A stretch of 64,000 nucleotides of DNA from Mytilus californianus (Eukaryota; Mollusca; Bivalvia; Mytilida; Mytilidae): positions 110,643,088 through 110,707,087 of the forward strand of contig NW_026262734.1 in assembly GCF_021869535.1 (NCBI RefSeq), given 5' to 3'. A program made the translations under genes and the position numbers. The notes beneath the pieces are model-generated. The model worked only from the letters and a program-made list of their open reading frames with translations. It was not told the DNA's origin and did no database searches. Of this stretch, positions 59,145 through 64,000 are shown one piece after another. Numbering within the stretch: the first letter of the stretch is position 1; each line of letters starts with the position of its first letter.

Positions 59145-59330
59145 GATTGCTTAATGTCCAGTGGCAAATATTTCATGCATGTTAAGGACGGGAACGCATT
59201 AACGAAGTTGGGGAAAAGATATGATGTCAATGAGACAACCACCTAGGGATATGATTGAGTGATTACGAGATGCTTAATGCCAAGTGGCAAATCTTTAAAG
59301 CATATTCAGGGCGAGCATACGAACAGGTTA
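59145..59330 (+). repeat. Repeat H, two units 123 bp apart with a B-like scrap between
   Basis: 'gcttaatgtccagtggcaaa' (59,149) and 'gcttaatgccaagtggcaaa' (59,272) start the two units. Between them, 'gatatgatgtcaatgagaca' resembles a decayed tail B terminus. Confidence 0.55.
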
Positions 59331-60238
59331 TAAGGAAGTGAATAAAGATAACGAGCGTACGTCACAAAGTTTTCACATCCAAGCAGTAAATTTATTTCCC
59401 GATACGCTGTTAATTAAAAAGAATGGAAATAGTGAGAGAAAAAAATGTTTGCTATTTGTGTACCTATAGCGAGAAATTTTCGGAAAACTCTTTGTGATGA
59501 ACAAAGTTCTAGTGTTACAGTTACGTTGATTCAAGATGTGTTCTTCATACTACTTCATAAGACTAACCAAATGCCATTTTTCACTAAAAACAGCTGCGTC
59601 ACCATATGTATTTTGCCGATTTATTCACACCCAAAGATGTTGAAAATTCAAAATTTGGCTTTTTTGTCAACATCTTGTTAATTATGAAAACGCAGAACCT
59701 GAACTTTTACTTGTGTGTCTGCAGAGACGATCGCCTTGAATTTAGTGTAAGAATTTCGACTGACACTAAAAACAGACGGTTCATGTAAAATATGGGGATG
59801 GAAACATATTCCTTGCAGCAAGCCAACTATATATTGACCCCTCAGGTAGTAGTTGCGCGGGTTCTAACGTTCAGAGAGTGTGGCTCTATCACTACACAAG
59901 GCATCTGATTTAACGATCAGAAGGTAAAAGCGAATCTATTTGAGGAATACTGATTTATGTTTAAAATACACACCCAGCTGTTTATTATATACAGAGATGG
60001 AAAAAATCATGATTTTGACAATGTTTGAAGATTTGCACACTGACGAATTCTGATATTTTGTTCCAATTTACGTACAACTGAGGAATTACATCAGCAAACG
60101 TGTAGAAATAACTGTCAAAGCTTCTTCAATCTGTCTCAATTGCGTATTGCCAAGGAGTAAACGTCATGTTTGTTTTCTAAAAACTTTAAACTTTTATTGA
60201 AGAAATAAGGGAACGAGCCTTTGATTTTTTTTGTGTGT
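59331..60238. other. Unassigned AT-rich DNA
   Basis: ORFs at 59,445-59,788 are unrecognised. Confidence 0.4.

Positions 60239-60269
<31 letters not shown>
60239..60269 (+). repeat. 31-base G homopolymer
   Basis: Uninterrupted run preceded by 'ttttttttgtgtgt'. It could form G-quadruplex DNA. Its exact length is unreliable because long homopolymers are error-prone in sequencing. Confidence 0.9.
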
Positions 60270-60270
<1 letters not shown>

Positions 60271-60316
60271 ATGACAAGTCGAATCTTGTAAAATGAAAAT
60301 GAATAACTTGACTTAA

Positions 60317-60386
60317 CATGGCTTTTTTTTTTTTTTTTTGCTCAGACACCGATGGCATTGGTTAAATGCATGTAATTGCTATGCTT
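60317..60386 (-). repeat. T-run repeat pair, copy 1
   Basis: 'catggct', then T17, then 'gctcagacaccgatggcatt', 'ggttaaatgcatgtaattgc' and 'tatgctt'. On the minus strand the run is a poly(A). The same arrangement recurs at 62,861-62,937. Confidence 0.85.
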
Positions 60387-60489
60387 AAGAAATGAAATAA
60401 CTTCGCACAAGATGCAATGAAAATGAATATGACAACACAAAATGCAGGAAACAAATGTTTCCAAAAGTGAAGAAAAAAAAATTGCGCAG

Positions 60490-60780
60490 CAGTATGCTTG
60501 CCAATAAATGCTGTCCATTAGAGACCATAGGACAATGATGTAAGGAATTCAAACGATAAAAGCCAACGGACTAATCATAACAGACAGCAACACACGTCTA
60601 ATCAGGCTCCTGACCCGAAACAATCACACAAAAAATAAGGCCATGTTGAACATGAATATTGGCGCGCAACCCTACCATAACCTGGGTAAGTGGTGTAAGA
60701 GCCCAACTAAGAAAATGTACAAAAATCAGTTGAAAAGACCTCGACTCATCAAATCGACACGAAGCACAAACGAACGAATC
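60490..60780 (-). mobile_element. Tail B copy, diverged
   Basis: 'ctgtccattagagaccatag', 'taatcaggctcctgacccg', 'cataacctgggtaagtggtg' and 'atcagttgaaaagacctcga' keep the tail B order with a deletion in the terminal half. Confidence 0.7.
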
Positions 60781-61606
60781 TCACTATTTTTTATAAGAAC
60801 TTCCCCTATAATAATAAATACATCACATTGTAAAGAAGGAGGTACGATAAGAGCTGTTATTTGGCCCCTGAAATTGTAAAAATAGTGAAATTATTTAAGC
60901 CCCTTATAATAATATGGACACTCTAGTGCAAAAAGGTCACCAACAAAGCCGCTTTTACATCATATATTTGAGCTACAATGACAAATTACATTAAGGTTTT
61001 ATACAACATAGATATGAGCATCAGCCGTACCAAAAAAGATATTTTACATACATTAACACCTGACATTGTGTAAATTACATCTTGTAGCAAACAGTCTTTT
61101 TTGTGTTAAGCTGTTTCCCATATCTTAATTTTATTGGCAAGATTTCAAAACGAGGCTGTTTCGTCAGTTTATGCAGTTTGGCACTACATTCAAGAAGTTT
61201 AAATCCCTAACACAAATATATAAGACAAGATTCCAAAAATATAAACACTGATGTCGGACAAACTTGTGAACATCTGAACAATGTTTTTGGTAGATTAATG
61301 ATACTTTTTTGATTTTCGATTTCAAGGGGCCCTGATTCTTTGATGGATCTGAAGTGCTTATCTGGATTTACCTTCATCAGGTACGATAAAGCACGAAAAA
61401 ATTGAATAAATAAAATTATTTTCCAATGTAGGAAAAACACAAGTGATACTGTTTTCCTCAATTGTCCAATTCAGAAATATTCTTCCCCCTGGAATCTAGT
61501 GAGGAGACATTCTTTCGCCCTCAAGTCGAATTATGAAATAATGTACTCTTTGACATTTTTGGATAACGGACATGATCGTCATGATTAAAAATAGAACACA
61601 ACGGTC
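60781..61606. other. Unassigned AT-rich DNA
   Basis: A minus-strand ORF at 61,207-61,461 is unrecognised. Confidence 0.4.
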
Positions 61607-61690
61607 AAAAATGTATAATAAAAATACCAAGGTCAGTTCAAAAAAGGGAAAGCCCATAAGTACTGACAAAATCAAGCGCTATCATCCTAC
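61607..61690 (-). repeat. Repeat F, left part (split)
   Basis: 'gtcagttcaaaaaagggaaa' and 'tgacaaaatcaagcgctatc', interrupted at about 61,690 by a tail A and continued at 61,958. Confidence 0.7.
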
Positions 61691-61957
61691 CGAATTAGAC
61701 TTATTACCGGGTCTGTACTAACATGAACAACACGACGGGTGCCACATGTGGAGCAGGATCTGCTTACCCTTCCGGAGCACCTGAGATCACCCCAAGTTTT
61801 GGTGGGGTTCGTGTTGCTCAGTCTTTAGTTTTCTATGCTGTGGTTTGTATACTGTTGTTTGTCTGTTTGTCTTATTCTTTTTCAGCCATGGCGCCGCACT
61901 TTATTTTCAACTTATGAGTTTGAATGTTCCTTTGGTATCTTTCGACTCTCTTTTATC
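61691..61957 (+). mobile_element. Tail A inserted into repeat F
   Basis: One of the longest tail A copies: 'accgaattagacttattacc', 'gggtctgtactaacatg', 'acgacgggtgccacatgtgg', 'cacctgagatcaccccaagt' and 'cctttggtatctttcgactc'. Repeat F continues on both sides, so A is the younger insertion. Confidence 0.9.
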
Positions 61958-62130
61958 AACCAACGGAACGAGCGAAAAACAACTGTCATATTCCGGACTT
62001 GGTACAGTAACTGGTATTTCCCGAAGAAAATGGTGGGTTAAACCTAGTTTTATAACTACTTACCTTTCCAATTGTATGACAGTTGTTTATAGTTCCGTTA
62101 AATTGACAAAATTGGGTGAGTAATCCAAAC
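61958..62130 (-). repeat. Repeat F, right part (split)
   Basis: 'atcaaccaacggaacgagcg', 'aacaactgtcatattccgga' and 'gtgggttaaacctagtttta' continue the F copy begun at 61,607. Confidence 0.75.
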
Positions 62131-62469
62131 AAAAATAATAGGTTAATGTGACAATAATTGGGATCCAGCAGGCACAACTGTGTAAACATACACCACTGAC
62201 CAAAGAAATCAAACAAACATACAAATATATCTAACAAAGACTCCAACCAAAAAAGTTGTAGTTGATTGTAAATTGACAAGGATACTGATAAAAAAAAGTT
62301 GTTGTAGTTGATAGTACATACCGTATATAGTATACACTTTCTCGATAAAGTACAAATTAAAATAGATATGAATACAAGGGTAAACAAAATGGAAACAACA
62401 CTGTAAAAACACCTTGCATCCGAATCGAACCTTATGATCCACCTACACCAGGAACGCCGTAAATCAAAA

Positions 62470-62651
62470 AACCGTTAGCGGGATGCATGAATACCGAGTC
62501 ACGTCAAAAGTCAAAACCGTTAGCGGGATGCATGAATACCGAGTCACGTCAAAAGTCAAAAAACCGTTAGCGGGATGCATGAATACCGAGTCACGTCAAA
62601 AGTCAAAACCGTTAGCGGGATGCATGAATACCGAGTCACGTCAAAGGTCAA
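62470..62651. repeat. Minisatellite, four units of 45-47 bp
   Basis: Each unit starts 'aaccgttagcgggatgcatg' and contains 'aataccgagtcacgtcaaa'. Lengths run about 45, 47, 45 and 45 bp; the last has one substitution. The small ORF across it is repetitive for this reason only. The unit is GC-richer than its flanks. Confidence 0.95.
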
Positions 62652-62860
62652 ACAACCAAAAGAAACAAAATAGCACAAAGACAAATAAAGGGAATACTGT
62701 AAAGTAAATAAAAAGATACACAACTTCAGAATCTATTATAGCTTAAAACCATCTTGTCTTTTTTGTTAAGTAGACACCGAATTATTGTCAATTATGTCTT
62801 GGTACTTTCCGATGAACCTTTTGAAGAAAAGGACGAGACGTTCTTCGACAAAACACTGGC

Positions 62861-62937
62861 CATGGCTTATTTTTTTTTTTTTTTTTTTTTGCTCAGACAC
62901 CGATGACATTGGTTAAATGCATGTAATTGCTATGCTT
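62861..62937 (-). repeat. T-run repeat pair, copy 2
   Basis: 'catggctta', T21, then 'gctcagacaccgatgacatt', 'ggttaaatgcatgtaattgc' and 'tatgctt'. One substitution relative to copy 1 after the T run. Confidence 0.85.
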
Positions 62938-63080
62938 TGTTTTAATAAGACAATTGGATCCCTCTGATCCTTTCCCACGTCACGTGTCCTCTAAGATCAA
63001 CCAGTTACAAACCACTGGGTTAGCCTTTCTACATGCTTTACTGATCTTTGTTCAATAAGACTAGACACAGATCAACTACA

Positions 63081-63231
63081 TGTACAAGGGTCGGATCCAG
63101 GAATTTCTAGGCGATTTTACACTAAAATTCTATGTGTATCGTGAAAAACATGAGGTTTTTATATTTTTTAAGCGATCAAAGGGGGTCGGGTCGTACGCCC
63201 TCTTCGCCCCTGGATCCGCCATTGTGTACAA
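63081..63231. mobile_element. hAT-like MITE, about 137 bp, with target duplication
   Basis: The ends 'gggtcggatccagg' and 'cctggatccgccattg' are inverted copies. TGTACAA flanks both sides (63,081-63,087 and 63,225-63,231), a 7-bp duplication close to the 8 bp usual for hAT transposons. The 'ggcggatccagg' end is typical of such MITEs in many animals. The ORF across it is an artefact. Confidence 0.75.
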
Positions 63232-64000
63232 TCAAATTCGGTATGTTCCGGTTGAGCGTGTTTAGGTACTAAACAGAAAAAGAAAGCCAGGTATTTGGAA
63301 GGAGAATTTGACATCATTAGATTGAAATGGCAGTGGAAATGAGTGCACTCGTCCGTAACAACTGCAGAAAATAATATAGAAATTTTCCCTTTTTCAAGTA
63401 AATGATCAATCCTATCATATACTAGTAGTTCTTGTTCTGTGTATTTTATTCCATCAGAGTAGAGAAGAGAAATATTCAGAAGTGAAAAGCTTTGTTTTCA
63501 CAACGTTTTATGTGAAAAATAAAATGTACCTTTAATGTAATGGTGTTTCGACTTAACTAACACCTTATTTATGCGTGATATATCCCTTAGATAAAACATT
63601 GTATAAAAGTGGATACACTTCGTGGATTTTGTATGATTTAAATCAAAGATGACATTCCAGAATTATAGTTACAATAGGGGCCAAACGACATTGAGTCGTA
63701 TGACCTAACAAGCGTGTATCATTTCTTATTTTCCGTTAAAAGATAGAAAAAAAAAAACAATTGTTAAAATTGTGAACCATTGCTATTTTTCATATTGTTA
63801 GAAGTACAAAAGTGTAATTCATAATACATATCCTTTTTAATCATTTTGTTAAACTTGTGTTTAAAAAGACCTTTTAAAGAGGGTTTCCGCAGATAACATC
63901 TTTTTGATGTTTTGTTTTCTTTGATCATCCAAAAGTACATATTCATTACATGCATTAACAATTAAATGAAAGTCGTTCATTTATAATATAATCTTAATAA
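63232..64000. other. Unassigned AT-rich DNA
   Basis: Nothing recognisable to the window end. Confidence 0.4.

Noticed and set aside
62470..62707. Small repeat protein beginning MHEYRVTSK
   Set aside because: Frame changes between units because of the 45/47-bp alternation, which is unlike a maintained coding repeat.
1..64000. A new defence or gene-cluster type system
   Set aside because: I see no intact multi-gene arrangement; the novelty here is structural (repeat origin and nesting), not a protein system.

Overview
The window is about 64 kb of AT-rich animal DNA with no intact protein-coding gene that I can support. The repeat vocabulary (tails ending in 'tctcattggcaatcatacc', blocks with 'acaacgccatggctaa', 'acgcgcgtttcgtctac', 'atgcctgtaccaagtca') is what I associate with marine mussels, most likely Mytilus. 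That organism call is recognition from memory, not a search. I see no operons, rRNA, tRNA or CRISPR array. Almost every sizeable ORF is a decayed retroelement piece, a minisatellite artefact, or an AT-rich chance ORF.

The dominant content is debris of one class of reverse-transcriptase (RT) retroelement, which I read as Penelope-like. RT fragments lie at 95-672 (+), 3,922-4,010 (-), 9,685-9,935 (+), 31,815-32,060 (-), and in a cluster at 44,408-47,560 (-). In each case checked, the RT runs into a long non-coding tail, and those tails are the commonest dispersed repeats here. I name three tail types: A (about 230-270 bp, ending 'ggtatctttcgcctctct'), B/C (about 0.4-1.06 kb, ending 'cattggcaatcataccacat'), and D (about 0.6 kb). 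Most dispersed repeats are therefore 5'-truncated copies of these elements. A separate LINE with a FADD-box RT lies at 40,660-42,830 (-).

Region by region. 0-13 kb: RT and tail fragments, a 0.2 kb duplication (6.87/8.10 kb), and otherwise unassigned AT-rich DNA. 13.6-15.7 kb: a minisatellite of 35 identical 54-bp units whose unit is mostly the 3' terminus of tail B/C. 16-24 kb: short repeats, a 614-bp MITE with perfect 19-bp inverted repeats (20,718-21,331), and a hairpin at 20,130-20,215. 24.7-36.4 kb: an old direct segmental duplication (copy 1 24,720-31,490; copy 2 32,935-36,365), each copy carrying its own retroelement insertions. 36.6-37.6 kb: a foldback repeat, then a 579-bp inverted-repeat element inserted at a TA inside a B tail. 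38.7 kb: a GC-richer candidate exon on the minus strand. 40.6-47.6 kb: the LINE and the RT/tail cluster. 47.6-64 kb: a perfect 166-bp tandem duplication, more tails, minisatellites, a 31-base G run, and a hAT-type MITE at 63.1 kb.

There is no gene network to describe. What ties the window together is retroelement biology: RT copies seed truncated tails, tails serve as targets for other elements and as source of a satellite, and insertions subdivide an older duplication. I found no convincing new protein system.
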